The notes below the pieces were generated by a model. That model was not told the origin of the DNA. It did not search any database and was given only the letters and a program-made list of their open reading frames with translations. From positions 1 through 25,761 of the forward strand of contig JAEYNH010000025.1 of NCBI GenBank assembly GCA_023412655.1: a stretch of DNA of 25,761 nucleotides, read 5' to 3'. The position numbers and the translations under genes were made by a program. Shown here in pieces: positions 1 through 7,257 of the stretch (position 1 is its first letter; each line of letters opens with the position of its first letter). The DNA comes from Pseudomonadota bacterium (GTDB lineage Bacteria; Pseudomonadota; Alphaproteobacteria; Caulobacterales; Caulobacteraceae).

Positions 1-40
1 CCACTGGATCGAGGCGCTCGCGGGCCGGAAGCTGGCTTAG
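1..40 (+). CDS. 3' end of an unidentified gene (partial)
   Basis: Reading from base 2, the plus strand gives a twelve-residue tail HWIEALAGRKLA followed by TAG at 38-40. The gene body lies outside the window, so the product cannot be named. It is supported only by an open frame running in from the left edge and by the stop codon interlocking with that of the convergent gene at 37-423, an arrangement seen twice more in this window. It could still be chance. Confidence 0.4.
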   Translation, partial: HWIEALAGRKLA

Positions 41-423
41 GGGTTCGGCGTCTGGTCGGCCGCGTCCTGAGCGGCGTCGGATGCGGCGTTGGCGGCCTGT
101 TCGGTCTCGTCGGCAGCGGCCTGAGCAGCGCTCTCAGTGGCGACAGCCGCGCCCGCCGCGGCGTCCTGGGCCGCCTGGGCGGCGGCGGTGGCGGCTTGCT
201 GCGCCGACTCGCTCGCGGCGGCCACGGCGGCTTCGGCCCGGCCTTCTTCGCGCGCGGCCTGGAGGTCCTGGGCCGAGCGGTTGTTGTAGAGGAACACCAC
301 CGCGACGATCGCGACGATGCCCGCCAGGGCCGCGACCCACCAGCCGGCGGCGCCGCCGCGGCGCACCTCGACGGTGCGGGTGGGTTCATTTCTGATGGTG
401 GTGCGTTCGTGCTCTTCCGACAT
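37..423 (-). CDS. Small membrane protein with alanine-rich helical tail
   Basis: This 128-residue protein has a short charged N-terminus (1-28), one hydrophobic membrane segment (about 29-47) and then an Ala/Glu/Gln/Asp-rich stretch (51-125) that looks like a long helix or coiled coil, probably periplasmic. I do not recognise a family. The ATG at 421-423 was chosen because AAGGAG (430-435 on the complement) lies six bases upstream. The open frame extends further upstream but there runs antisense-like through prmA. It follows prmA in the same direction with a 74-bp gap, yet that gap holds a perfect match to the EcfG general-stress promoter consensus (467-491), so it is probably transcribed on its own under stress. 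The TAA stop overlaps the stop of the convergent partial gene at the window edge. Confidence 0.8.
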   Translation of the reverse strand: MSEEHERTTIRNEPTRTVEVRRGGAAGWWVAALAGIVAIVAVVFLYNNRSAQDLQAAREEGRAEAAVAAASESAQQAATAAAQAAQDAAAGAAVATESAAQAAADETEQAANAASDAAQDAADQTPNP

Positions 424-466
424 GCCGGGCTCCTTCGCATCGGCGAGCTTCGCCGTTGAGCCGGGA

Positions 467-491
467 AACGTGGGTCGGTCGGGCAGGTTCC
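467..491 (-). promoter_or_regulatory. Candidate EcfG (sigma-T) general stress promoter
   Basis: On the minus strand the site reads GGAAC (491-487), 16 bases, then CGTT (470-467). This is an exact match to the alphaproteobacterial EcfG consensus GGAAC-N16/17-CGTT. The transcript would begin near 460, about 37 bases ahead of the ATG at 423, with a good ribosome-binding site in between. It starts just beyond the prmA stop codon. Confidence 0.65.
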
Positions 492-497
492 GAACGC

Positions 498-1367
498 TCA
501 GCCGCCGCGGCGCAGCACCAGGGTGGCCCAGGCGTCGCGGTGAAGCCGCCTGTGGAGCCTGAAACCCTTGGACATATAGGCCGCCAGGACCCGTCGCTCC
601 TGCGTCCGCAACAGGCCGGAGAGGATGGCGAAGCCGCCTGGCTTCAGGGCCAGCTTGATATCGTGCGACAGGGCCACCAGCGGCGGCGCCAGGATGTTGG
701 CGAACACCAGGTCGTAGGGCCCGTCGGCGCGGACCTCCCGGTGGTTCAGCCCGGACGCATGGACGAAGCGCGCCTTGGCGTGATTGAGCGCGGCGTTCTC
801 GTTGGCAATGCGCACCGAAGGGACGTCGATGTCGGTGCCGACGGCGATCGCCGAGCCCGTGCGTGCCGCAGCGATGGCGAGCACGCCGGTGCCGCAACCC
901 ACGTCCAGCACCCGCTCGAAGCGGTGCGACTTGAGGAGATCGTGGAAAACCTGGAGGCAGCCCACCGTCGTACCGTGGTGCCCTGTCCCGAAGGCGGCGC
1001 CGGCCTCAATGCGCAGATTGACCGTGCTGGCGGGCGCAAGGCCCTTGTCATGGGCGCCATAGACGAAGAAGCGCCCGGCCCGCACGGGCGGGAGGCCGGA
1101 GAGCGCCATGGCCAGCCAGTCGGCGTCCGCCAGTTTCTCCACCACCGTGCGCAGGTCGCTGAAGCGGCCCAGCACATCCACGATGGCCGTACGCTCCTCG
1201 TCCGTGGTCGGAAAGGCGTCGATGCGCCAGATGTCACGGTCCTCATCCTCCTCGAGGATCGAGTAGGTCAGGGCCTCGGTGGCGGGTTCAGCCTCCAGCG
1301 CGGCGGCTGCGGCTTCGGCCTCGCGGCGGGGCCCGCGGGCGATGATCTGGACGGCCTCGTCGCTCAT
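498..1367 (-). CDS. prmA: Ribosomal protein L11 methyltransferase PrmA
   Basis: PrmA transfers methyl groups from S-adenosylmethionine to ribosomal protein L11 in the cytoplasm. The 289-residue length is usual for the family. The N-terminal part (about 1-110) is the L11-recognition region. The catalytic part shows the family motif AFGTGHHGTT (125-134), the SAM-binding loop LDVGCGTG (154-161) and the NILA motif (224-227) that replaces NPPY in this family. The ATG at 1365-1367 gives a start typical of alphaproteobacterial homologues, though no strong Shine-Dalgarno is visible. It lies 50 bp after the unknown gene at 1418-1951 and may be cotranscribed with it. Identification is firm from the motifs. 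Confidence 0.95.
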   Translation of the reverse strand: MSDEAVQIIARGPRREAEAAAAALEAEPATEALTYSILEEDEDRDIWRIDAFPTTDEERTAIVDVLGRFSDLRTVVEKLADADWLAMALSGLPPVRAGRFFVYGAHDKGLAPASTVNLRIEAGAAFGTGHHGTTVGCLQVFHDLLKSHRFERVLDVGCGTGVLAIAAARTGSAIAVGTDIDVPSVRIANENAALNHAKARFVHASGLNHREVRADGPYDLVFANILAPPLVALSHDIKLALKPGGFAILSGLLRTQERRVLAAYMSKGFRLHRRLHRDAWATLVLRRGG

Positions 1368-1417
1368 GGGCGTGAGGCTCTAGCGGGGGTTGGCGCGAAA
1401 GGCGAGGGGCGATCGCG

Positions 1418-1951
1418 TCAGCCGGGCGTTGCAACGGCCAGATCGGCCGCCTGCGGGTCGAGGGCGGTCTCCATGGGCTCGGTGGCCACGGCGGGGCGCG
1501 CTGCGGCGCCGATGGCGTAGGCCACACCGCCCTCCAGGGATGGGTACCGCGGCGGCTGCGGGGCCCGATCGTCGAAGACCGACGCCGGTGTGATCGACGC
1601 CGCGGCAGGTTCGTAGGCGGAAACCGCATAGGGGGACATGTCGTCAGCCTCGGCAGGCTCGACATAGGCGTCTTCGCCGGCCGGCTCGGCTTGCTGGACC
1701 GGCGGCTTCAACCAGTCGGTGCCCACCACGTACTCGGGCAGGCCGTTGTCGTAGGTCCTGTAGGCCACGGCCGATCCGTAGCCGTACGTGCGTGCGCCCG
1801 AGGTTCCGGTCTGGATCTGCTGGCCTTCCACCTCTCCCGGCGCGTTGAGGTTCGGGTGCATGGCCGCGCCCAGGCAGACGCCCAGCGCGCCCATGCCGAG
1901 GGCGCCCAGCAACAGCGAATTCAGGTCCTGGCGGCGGATCAACTTCTTCAT
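1418..1951 (-). CDS. Hypothetical membrane-anchored protein
   Basis: This 177-residue protein starts MKKLIRRQDL, followed by a Gly/Leu/Ala-rich hydrophobic segment (about 12-31) that looks like a signal anchor. The rest is soluble, probably periplasmic, rich in Ala, Pro, Glu and Tyr, with a Tyr/Gly patch at 54-66 and a NGLPEYVVGTDWL stretch around 69-81. I recognise no enzyme motif. It is the first gene of a leftward group with prmA 50 bp downstream. The ribosome-binding site is weak: GAGAGGCG lies more than ten bases from the ATG. Codon use is like that of its neighbours. The function is unknown. Confidence 0.7.
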   Translation of the reverse strand: MKKLIRRQDLNSLLLGALGMGALGVCLGAAMHPNLNAPGEVEGQQIQTGTSGARTYGYGSAVAYRTYDNGLPEYVVGTDWLKPPVQQAEPAGEDAYVEPAEADDMSPYAVSAYEPAAASITPASVFDDRAPQPPRYPSLEGGVAYAIGAAARPAVATEPMETALDPQAADLAVATPG

Positions 1952-2022
1952 CGCCAGCCAAGCGCGCCTCTCAGGCGCCGGTTCCCGTGGCGCCGATCAC
2001 GGCTCCGCGCGTTAAGGGCGCC

Positions 2023-2478
2023 ATGAGCAAGTACAAGCCCCTCTCCGACCGACTGTCCGGCCACCCGCAACCTGAGTGGCGCGCGAGCTTTGCCGAGATC
2101 GAGGAAGTGCTCGGCTTTCCTCTGCCCAAGGCCGCCCGCAGCAGCGGGAACTGGTGGAGCGACGCCAAGCGCCACTGGCGGGAGCAAGGCTGGCGCGCCG
2201 ACGACATCGACCACAGCGGCGGCTACGTGACATTCAAGCGTGACGGCCAGACAACCGCCGCCGTCGCGGAAGAGGTCGTCTCCCTGGAGCCGATGCACGG
2301 CGCGACCGCCCCGCCGCTGCCGCCGGACGAGGCTGTGGCCATGGGAACCATGCCACGGGCGACCCTGGCGCCGGTCCGCCGGGCCGGAGCGGCCGCGCCC
2401 ATCGTTGCCGGCGTCGCGGTGCTGGCGGGCATCGCCGCCATCGTGGCGAAGTCGGTGATGCGCCGGCGCTCGGCCTGA
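2023..2478 (+). CDS. DUF7662-like domain protein with C-terminal membrane anchor
   Basis: This is a 151-residue protein in two parts. Residues 1-73 (KYKPL near the start, then FAEIEEVLGFPLPKAAR, a paired NWW and a GYVTFKR ending) resemble the small DUF7662 domain found in stand-alone and restriction-associated proteins. This is my recollection of the family, not a search result. After a Pro/Ala-rich linker (about 90-120) comes a hydrophobic helix (122-143) ending in MRRRSA, giving a tail-anchored layout with the domain in the cytoplasm. The ATG at 2023 is preferred over an in-frame GTG at 1987 because AAGGG (2014-2018) precedes it by four bases. It is divergent from the gene at 1418-1951 and convergent with uvrD. 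The role is unknown. Confidence 0.75.
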   Translation: MSKYKPLSDRLSGHPQPEWRASFAEIEEVLGFPLPKAARSSGNWWSDAKRHWREQGWRADDIDHSGGYVTFKRDGQTTAAVAEEVVSLEPMHGATAPPLPPDEAVAMGTMPRATLAPVRRAGAAAPIVAGVAVLAGIAAIVAKSVMRRRSA

Positions 2479-2488
2479 CCGCGCCCGG

Positions 2489-4828
2489 CTAGGTGTGCTT
2501 TTCCACGAAGCTGTCGATGACCTTCTTCTCGCCCGCCTTGTCGAAGGCCACGGTGAGCTTGTTGCCCTCGATCGACTTCACGGTGCCGTAGCCGAACTTG
2601 ATATGGAAGACGCGGTCGCCGCGGCTGTAGTCGCTTTTGGCTTCCGAGCCGGTGACCACGAGGCGGCCGTCGCCCTCGATGACCTGCTGCCGGCCGGGGT
2701 GGCTGCCCTTGTAGTTCGAGGCCTGGGCCCGTCGCCAGCCGGGGGAGGAATAACCCGCGCCGAATGAGGGGCTCTCGTCCCAGCGGCTGCCGTGCTGCTG
2801 CATGCCGGGGCCGCCGCCGTAGTAGCCGGTCTCGGAACTCGCCTCGACGTGGGCCAGCGGCAATTCGTCGACGAAGCGCGAGGGCAGCTGACTGGTCCAG
2901 CGGCCATAAACCTGCCGGTTCGCCGCGAAGCTGATCCGCGCCTCCTGGCGGGCGCGGGTGATGCCAACATAGGCGAGGCGCCGCTCCTCCTCGAGGCCCT
3001 TCTCGCCCTTCTCGTCGATGCTCCGCTGTGACGGGAAGATGCCTTCCTCCCAGCCCGGCAGGAACACCAGCGGGAACTCCAGTCCCTTGGCTTGGTGCAG
3101 GGTCATGATCTGCACCCGGTCGTCGCCCGAGCTGCGATCCAGGTCCAGCACCAGGGAGACGTGTTCGAGGAAGGATTCCAGGGTGTCGAACTGGCTCATC
3201 GCATTGATGAGCTCCTTCAGGTTCTCGAGGCGGCCCTGGGCCTGCGGGCTGCGGTCCAGGCGCAAGGCGTCGGTATAGCCGCTCTCTTCCAGCACCACTT
3301 CCATCAGCCGGAAGTGCGGGATGCGGGAAGCCTCGGCCCGCCACCGGTCGAGGTCGCGCAGGAAGTTGGCCAAGGCCGTGCGCGTCTTGGCAGCCAATTC
3401 GTCGGTGAGGACGATCTGCCGGGCGGCGCGGCTCGCGGAGACGTTGTTGAGCCGGCCCGCCTGCAATAGCTTCTGGACGCTGGTTTCACCGATGCCGCGC
3501 TTGGGCGTGTTGATGATCCGCTCAAAGGCGAGATCGTCGTCCTCGGAGTAGATCAGACGCAGATAGGCCACCGCGTCGCGGATCTCGGCGCGCTCGAAGA
3601 AGCGTGGGCCGCCGATGACCACGTAAGGAATCTGCAACAGGACGAACCGCTCTTCGAACGCCCGCATCTGGAACGCGGCCCGCACCAGAATGGCGATATC
3701 GCTGTACTTCCGCCCCTGCTTACGGGCCCGCTCGACCTCGTCGGCGATCAGCCGGCTCTCGGCCTCGCCGTCCCAAACCCCGCGGACGATCACCTTCTCG
3801 CCGCCTTCGGCCTCGGTCCACAGGGTCTTGCCCAACCGGCTCTTGTTGGCGGCGATCAGGCCCGAGGCAGCGGCGAGGATGTGGCTGGTGGACCGGTAGT
3901 TGCGCTCCAGGCGCACCACCTTGGCCCCGGGGAAGTCGCGCTCGAAACGCAGGATGTTGTCCACCTCGGCGCCTCGCCAGCCGTAGATCGACTGGTCGTC
4001 GTCGCCCACGCAGCAGAGGTTCTGGCTCTTCTGAGCCAGCAGGCGCAGCCACAGGTACTGGGCGACGTTGGTGTCCTGGTACTCGTCCACCAGCAGGTAG
4101 CGGAAGCGGTTGTGGTAGTCGGCCAGCACGTCGGGCTGGCTGGTGAAGATCGTGATGTTGTGCAGCAGCAGGTCGCCGAAGTCGCAGGCGTTCAACACCC
4201 TCAGGCGTTCCTGGTAGAGACGATAAAGGGCCTGGCCGCGCCCGTTGGCGAAGGCCTGGCTTTCCGCGGGGGGCAGACGATCGGGCGTCCAGCCCCGGTT
4301 CTTCCAGTGGTCGATGAGCCCGTTCAGCGCCTTGGGCGTCCAGCGCTTCACGTCGATGTTCTCGGCCGCGAGGATCTGTTTGAGCAGCCGCTCCTGATCG
4401 TCGTCGTCGAGGATGGTGTAGTTTGACTTCAGCCCCACCAATTCGGCGTGACGGCGCAGAATCTGCGCGGCCACCGAGTGGAAGGTGCCCAGCCAGCGCA
4501 GGCCCTCGGCGGCCGGTCCGATGATGTGGGTGATCCGCTCTCGCATCTCGCGGGCGGCCTTGTTGGTGAAGGTCACCGCGAGCAGCTCCCACGGCCGCGC
4601 CCTGCCGGTGGCGAGGATGTGGGCCAGCCGCGTGGTCAGCACCCGCGTCTTCCCCGTCCCGGCGCCGGCCAGCACCAGCACCGGGCCCTCGATGGCCTCG
4701 ACCGCGTCGCGCTGCTCGGGGTTCAGGCCCTCCAGATAATCGAAGGCGGCCACCGGCTGCGGGCGTGCGAGGTCGCTGACGCGCAGGGCCGGAACGTCGG
4801 AGGGCGGATCGTAGGACTCGGAAGACAT
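2489..4828 (-). CDS. uvrD: ATP-dependent DNA helicase UvrD/PcrA
   Basis: This is a superfamily 1A 3'-to-5' DNA helicase of 779 residues acting in nucleotide excision repair, mismatch repair and removal of protein roadblocks. Visible motifs are the Walker A GAGTGKT (55-61), motif II LLVDEYQDTN, motif III GDDDQSIYGWRGAE, motif IV RLERNYRS, the MTLHQAKGLEF motif and YVGITRAR (motif VI). The C-terminal 40 residues (GDRVFHIKFGYGTV onward) form the Tudor-like domain that in PcrA/UvrD contacts RNA polymerase. The start is taken at MSSESYD (4826-4828). A longer frame to 4894 would add 22 residues without family character and would run across the LexA-type site at 4872-4886. That site suggests SOS control. 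The gene is divergent from the rsmC-like gene. Confidence 0.95.
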   Translation of the reverse strand: MSSESYDPPSDVPALRVSDLARPQPVAAFDYLEGLNPEQRDAVEAIEGPVLVLAGAGTGKTRVLTTRLAHILATGRARPWELLAVTFTNKAAREMRERITHIIGPAAEGLRWLGTFHSVAAQILRRHAELVGLKSNYTILDDDDQERLLKQILAAENIDVKRWTPKALNGLIDHWKNRGWTPDRLPPAESQAFANGRGQALYRLYQERLRVLNACDFGDLLLHNITIFTSQPDVLADYHNRFRYLLVDEYQDTNVAQYLWLRLLAQKSQNLCCVGDDDQSIYGWRGAEVDNILRFERDFPGAKVVRLERNYRSTSHILAAASGLIAANKSRLGKTLWTEAEGGEKVIVRGVWDGEAESRLIADEVERARKQGRKYSDIAILVRAAFQMRAFEERFVLLQIPYVVIGGPRFFERAEIRDAVAYLRLIYSEDDDLAFERIINTPKRGIGETSVQKLLQAGRLNNVSASRAARQIVLTDELAAKTRTALANFLRDLDRWRAEASRIPHFRLMEVVLEESGYTDALRLDRSPQAQGRLENLKELINAMSQFDTLESFLEHVSLVLDLDRSSGDDRVQIMTLHQAKGLEFPLVFLPGWEEGIFPSQRSIDEKGEKGLEEERRLAYVGITRARQEARISFAANRQVYGRWTSQLPSRFVDELPLAHVEASSETGYYGGGPGMQQHGSRWDESPSFGAGYSSPGWRRAQASNYKGSHPGRQQVIEGDGRLVVTGSEAKSDYSRGDRVFHIKFGYGTVKSIEGNKLTVAFDKAGEKKVIDSFVEKHT

Positions 4829-4871
4829 CGGCAGCCAATTAACATGCGGCGGGCGTGAATGGAGCCCCGGC

Positions 4872-4886
4872 GTTCGCGGTGCGTTC
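4872..4886. promoter_or_regulatory. Candidate LexA (SOS) operator upstream of uvrD
   Basis: The bases read GTTC (4872-4875), seven bases, GTTC (4883-4886). This exactly matches the alphaproteobacterial LexA box GTTC-N7-GTTC. It lies 44-58 bp upstream of the uvrD ATG, in the divergent spacer between uvrD and the rsmC-like gene. UvrD is a known SOS-regulated repair helicase in many bacteria. Confidence 0.6.
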
Positions 4887-4980
4887 CCGCCCAATATGGG
4901 GAGCCGCGGCGGCCATCGCGCCCCTGGACGCGACAGGTGCGGCCCGGTATCGCGGCCGGGCGCTTTGGAGTTTCCGCCGC

Positions 4981-5895
4981 TTGAACCAGCATCCGGCCGC
5001 CGCCGTCTATGGACAGCCCCTGCCAGAACTCGCCGCCACGCCGCCGGGCGCTGTGCAGGTCTCTCCGCTAATCCCCGGCGCCTCCGCCTTGGACGACATC
5101 GCCGCAGGCAGCCTGGAGGCGATGGTAGTCGCCGCTCCTCCGGGAACCGTAGAGCGGCGCTATGTCCTGGCCATGGCCCTGCGGGCGCTGGCCCCGGGCG
5201 GTTCGCTGACCGCCCTGGCCCCCAAGGAGAAGGGCGGTTCGCGGCTGGGCAAGGAGCTGGCGGCCTTCGGCTGCACCGTCCACGAGACCGGCCAGCGGCA
5301 CCAGCGCATCTGCTGCACGGTGCGTCCCGAGGCTCCAGAAGGTCTCGAGGCCGCCATCGGGGCCGGGCGGCCGCGGATCGCGGAGAACCTGGGCCTGTGG
5401 ACCCAGCCCGGCGTGTTCAGCTGGGACCGGCCCGATCCGGGCAGCGTGCTGCTGATCCAGACCCTGCCGGGCTTGGCGGGAAGAGGGGCGGACCTGGGCT
5501 GCGGCATAGGCCTGCTGTCCCGGGCCGTGCTGGCCAGTCCGGCGGTGACGGACCTAGCGCTGGTGGACCTCGATCGCAGGGCCGTCGAATGCGCCCGGCG
5601 CAACGTGCTGGACCCGCGGGCCAGCTTCCATTGGCAGGACGCCCGCACTGGACCGGACCTGGCGGGCCTGGACTTCGTGGTGATGAACCCGCCGTTCCAC
5701 GATGGCGGCGCCGAGGATCGCTCCCTCGGCCAGGCCTTCATTCGCCGCGCCCACGACATCCTGGGCAAGGGCGGTGTGCTGTGGCTGGTGGCGAACCGGC
5801 ACCTCCCCTATGAGGCCGTGCTGGGCGAACTGTTCGCCAAGGCGTCACTGAAGGCCGAAGGGGCGGGCTTCAAGGTGTACGAGGCGCGGAAATGA
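4981..5895 (+). CDS. RsmC-like class I SAM-dependent rRNA methyltransferase
   Basis: The protein resembles RsmC, which makes N2-methylguanosine at position 1207 of 16S rRNA. It has a degenerate N-terminal methyltransferase-like half, the linker PGVFSWDRPDPGS characteristic of the family, the SAM loop ADLGCGIGL (about 170-178) and the catalytic NPPF in VVMNPPFHDG (about 236-239). The start is uncertain. TTG at 4981 with GGAG ten bases upstream gives 304 residues beginning near the first family-like segment (VYGQPLPEL). An in-frame GTG at 4855 would give 346 residues, but the extra 42 look like translated promoter DNA and include the LexA-type site. The stop overlaps the next gene as ATGA, so the two are cotranslated. 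Specificity for G1207 is inferred. Confidence 0.85.
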   Translation: MNQHPAAAVYGQPLPELAATPPGAVQVSPLIPGASALDDIAAGSLEAMVVAAPPGTVERRYVLAMALRALAPGGSLTALAPKEKGGSRLGKELAAFGCTVHETGQRHQRICCTVRPEAPEGLEAAIGAGRPRIAENLGLWTQPGVFSWDRPDPGSVLLIQTLPGLAGRGADLGCGIGLLSRAVLASPAVTDLALVDLDRRAVECARRNVLDPRASFHWQDARTGPDLAGLDFVVMNPPFHDGGAEDRSLGQAFIRRAHDILGKGGVLWLVANRHLPYEAVLGELFAKASLKAEGAGFKVYEARK

Positions 5896-6620
5896 GTGGT
5901 TCGATCCGGCTGGATCGCCTGCTGGCGAACTTGGGCTATGGCTCCCGGCGTGAAGTCCAGGCCCTGGCGCGGCTGGGCGCCATCACTCTGGACGGCGCGC
6001 CGGTGCCCAAGGCCGACGCACGGATCGTGCTGAGCCCTGACCTGCCGCAGCGGATGCAGGTGGAGGGCCGGCCGCTGGATCCGATGCCAGGCGTCGCGCT
6101 GATGATGCACAAGCCGGTGGGCGTCACCTGCTCGCACAAGGAGACGGGCCAGCTGGTCTATGGCCTGCTGCCCTCGCGTTGGCGGATGCGCGATCCGGCC
6201 ATCTCCACCGTCGGGCGGCTGGACAAGGATACGTCGGGCCTGCTCCTGCTAACCGACGACGGCGACCTGCTGCACCGGATCATCTCGCCTCGGCGGCACG
6301 TGGCCAAGCGCTACGTCGCCACCCTGGCTCGCCCGCTGCGGGGCGACGAGGGCGCGGTCTTTGCGGCTGGCGACCTGATGCTGGAGGGCGAGGACAAGCC
6401 CTTGGCGCCGGCCGTCCTGGAGCCGCTGTCCGAGACGGTCGCCCGCCTGACCATCACTGAGGGGCGCTACCACCAGGTCCGCCGGATGTTCGCCGCCGTG
6501 GGCAACCATGTGGAGGCGCTGCACCGCGACCGCATCGGGGGCCTGGACCTGCCGCCGGATTTGCAGCCCGGCCGTTTCCGGATCATGGGTCCCGAGGAAC
6601 TCGCCGCGATCTTCGCCTGA
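5892..6620 (+). CDS. 16S rRNA pseudouridine synthase, RsuA/RluB/RluE/RluF family
   Basis: This 242-residue enzyme isomerises a uridine in rRNA to pseudouridine. It carries an N-terminal S4-type RNA-binding domain (about 5-50, RLDRLLANLGYGSRREV) and a catalytic domain with GRLDKDTSGLLLLTDDG, whose Asp111 is the expected catalytic residue. MMHKPVGVTCSHKE (71-84) resembles the RsuA subgroup, which modifies U516 of 16S rRNA. The C-terminal EGRYHQVRRMFAAVGN motif is also typical. Its ATG overlaps the stop of the rsmC-like gene by four bases, so two 16S rRNA-modifying enzymes are made from one message. RsuA rather than RluB/E/F is likely but not certain from sequence alone. Confidence 0.9.
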   Translation: MSGSIRLDRLLANLGYGSRREVQALARLGAITLDGAPVPKADARIVLSPDLPQRMQVEGRPLDPMPGVALMMHKPVGVTCSHKETGQLVYGLLPSRWRMRDPAISTVGRLDKDTSGLLLLTDDGDLLHRIISPRRHVAKRYVATLARPLRGDEGAVFAAGDLMLEGEDKPLAPAVLEPLSETVARLTITEGRYHQVRRMFAAVGNHVEALHRDRIGGLDLPPDLQPGRFRIMGPEELAAIFA

Positions 6621-6622
6621 CC

Positions 6623-6647
6623 GGAACGGGCTTCCGGCTGGACTGTT
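6623..6647 (+). promoter_or_regulatory. Candidate EcfG general stress promoter
   Basis: GGAAC (6623-6627) is followed by 17 bases and GTT (6645-6647), that is GGAAC-N16-TGTT, one base from the EcfG consensus (T for C at the first position of CGTT). It sits immediately after the rsuA-like stop and 47 bp before the ATG of the small membrane protein at 6694. The -35 overlaps a perfect inverted repeat CCGGAA/TTCCGG (6621-6637), so a transcript-end hairpin is an alternative reading. Confidence 0.45.
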
Positions 6648-6693
6648 ACGAACCCCGAGAGGCGACGGTTTCGCCGCGTCAGGGAGTAACGAG

Positions 6694-6942
6694 ATGAGCG
6701 ATCAGAACGCACCGCCCAAGTCGAGCCGGCGCATTCCGCTCCTGGTCTGGATCGTCCTTGCTGCGCTCGTGGCGTGGTTCGTGCTGATGATGACCCAGCG
6801 GGACGGTACGCACCGCACGCCCACGGGCGGAACCATGCCGATGGCGGAGGAGGGCGCCGCGGTTATGCCGCCGACGCCGGCGGATGGAACCACCCCTGCC
6901 ACGCCCGGCAGCATGAGGGACGGCAACGCCGCGCCGCGCTAG
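6694..6942 (+). CDS. Small single-pass membrane protein
   Basis: This 82-residue protein has a short polar head (MSDQNAPPKSSRR), one membrane helix (about 15-32, IPLLVWIVLAALVAWFVL) and a Thr/Pro/Met/Gly-rich unstructured tail probably in the periplasm. No family is recognised. The ATG at 6694 is fixed by AGGGAG (6681-6686) seven bases upstream; the open frame continues upstream into rsuA and is not coding there. A candidate EcfG promoter lies just before it. The TAG stop shares a CTAG tetranucleotide with the stop of the convergent RHH gene. Confidence 0.75.
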   Translation: MSDQNAPPKSSRRIPLLVWIVLAALVAWFVLMMTQRDGTHRTPTGGTMPMAEEGAAVMPPTPADGTTPATPGSMRDGNAAPR

Positions 6943-7157
6943 CGGGCGCCGCCGCGCGCGTAGGCCAGGGCCGCCACCCGGCACGCCGAGGCCAGCGGCC
7001 GGCCGGCGCGGGCCCGGTCGATTCCGACGATCAGCCCGGCAAGACTTAAGCTCCGCGTTCGGGCCATCTCGTCCAGCACCTCCCAGAACTCGGGCTCCAG
7101 CGCGATTGAGGTGGCGTGGCCCGACAGGAGGACGGAGCGCTTCTTAAGTTGCGACAT
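6939..7157 (-). CDS. Ribbon-helix-helix domain protein
   Basis: This 72-residue protein looks like the RHH_4-type (PF13467) ribbon-helix-helix family. A beta-strand (KKRSVLLSGHATSIALE) is followed by helices FWEVLDEMARTRSLS and LAGLIVGIDRARAG, the layout of small DNA-binding homodimers. The targets of this subgroup are not well known, and the neighbouring gene or its own promoter are natural guesses. The ATG at 7155-7157 has a G-rich stretch (GGGGG) just upstream. The open frame continues further upstream without family similarity. It is divergent from the Coq4 gene with a 100-bp spacer and convergent with the small membrane-protein gene, sharing CTAG at 6939-6942. Confidence 0.85.
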   Translation of the reverse strand: MSQLKKRSVLLSGHATSIALEPEFWEVLDEMARTRSLSLAGLIVGIDRARAGRPLASACRVAALAYARGGAR

Positions 7158-7257
7158 CGCCCCCTGTTTAGGGAACTTGGCGGGCTCGACGCCAGCCTCT
7201 TGCCAAAAGGTGACGCCACCGTCATTTTCCTGGCCAACAGTACCGAGGGTATCGTTC

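Noticed and set aside
1961..1985. A fourth EcfG-like site for the gene at 1418-1951: GGAAC-N16-CGCT on the minus strand.
   Set aside because: The -10 has C in place of the conserved T, and the transcript would start only about five bases before the ATG. It is too weak to list as a promoter.
4829..4894. A 22-codon N-terminal extension of uvrD.
   Set aside because: The extra residues are not family-like and would cross the LexA-type box.
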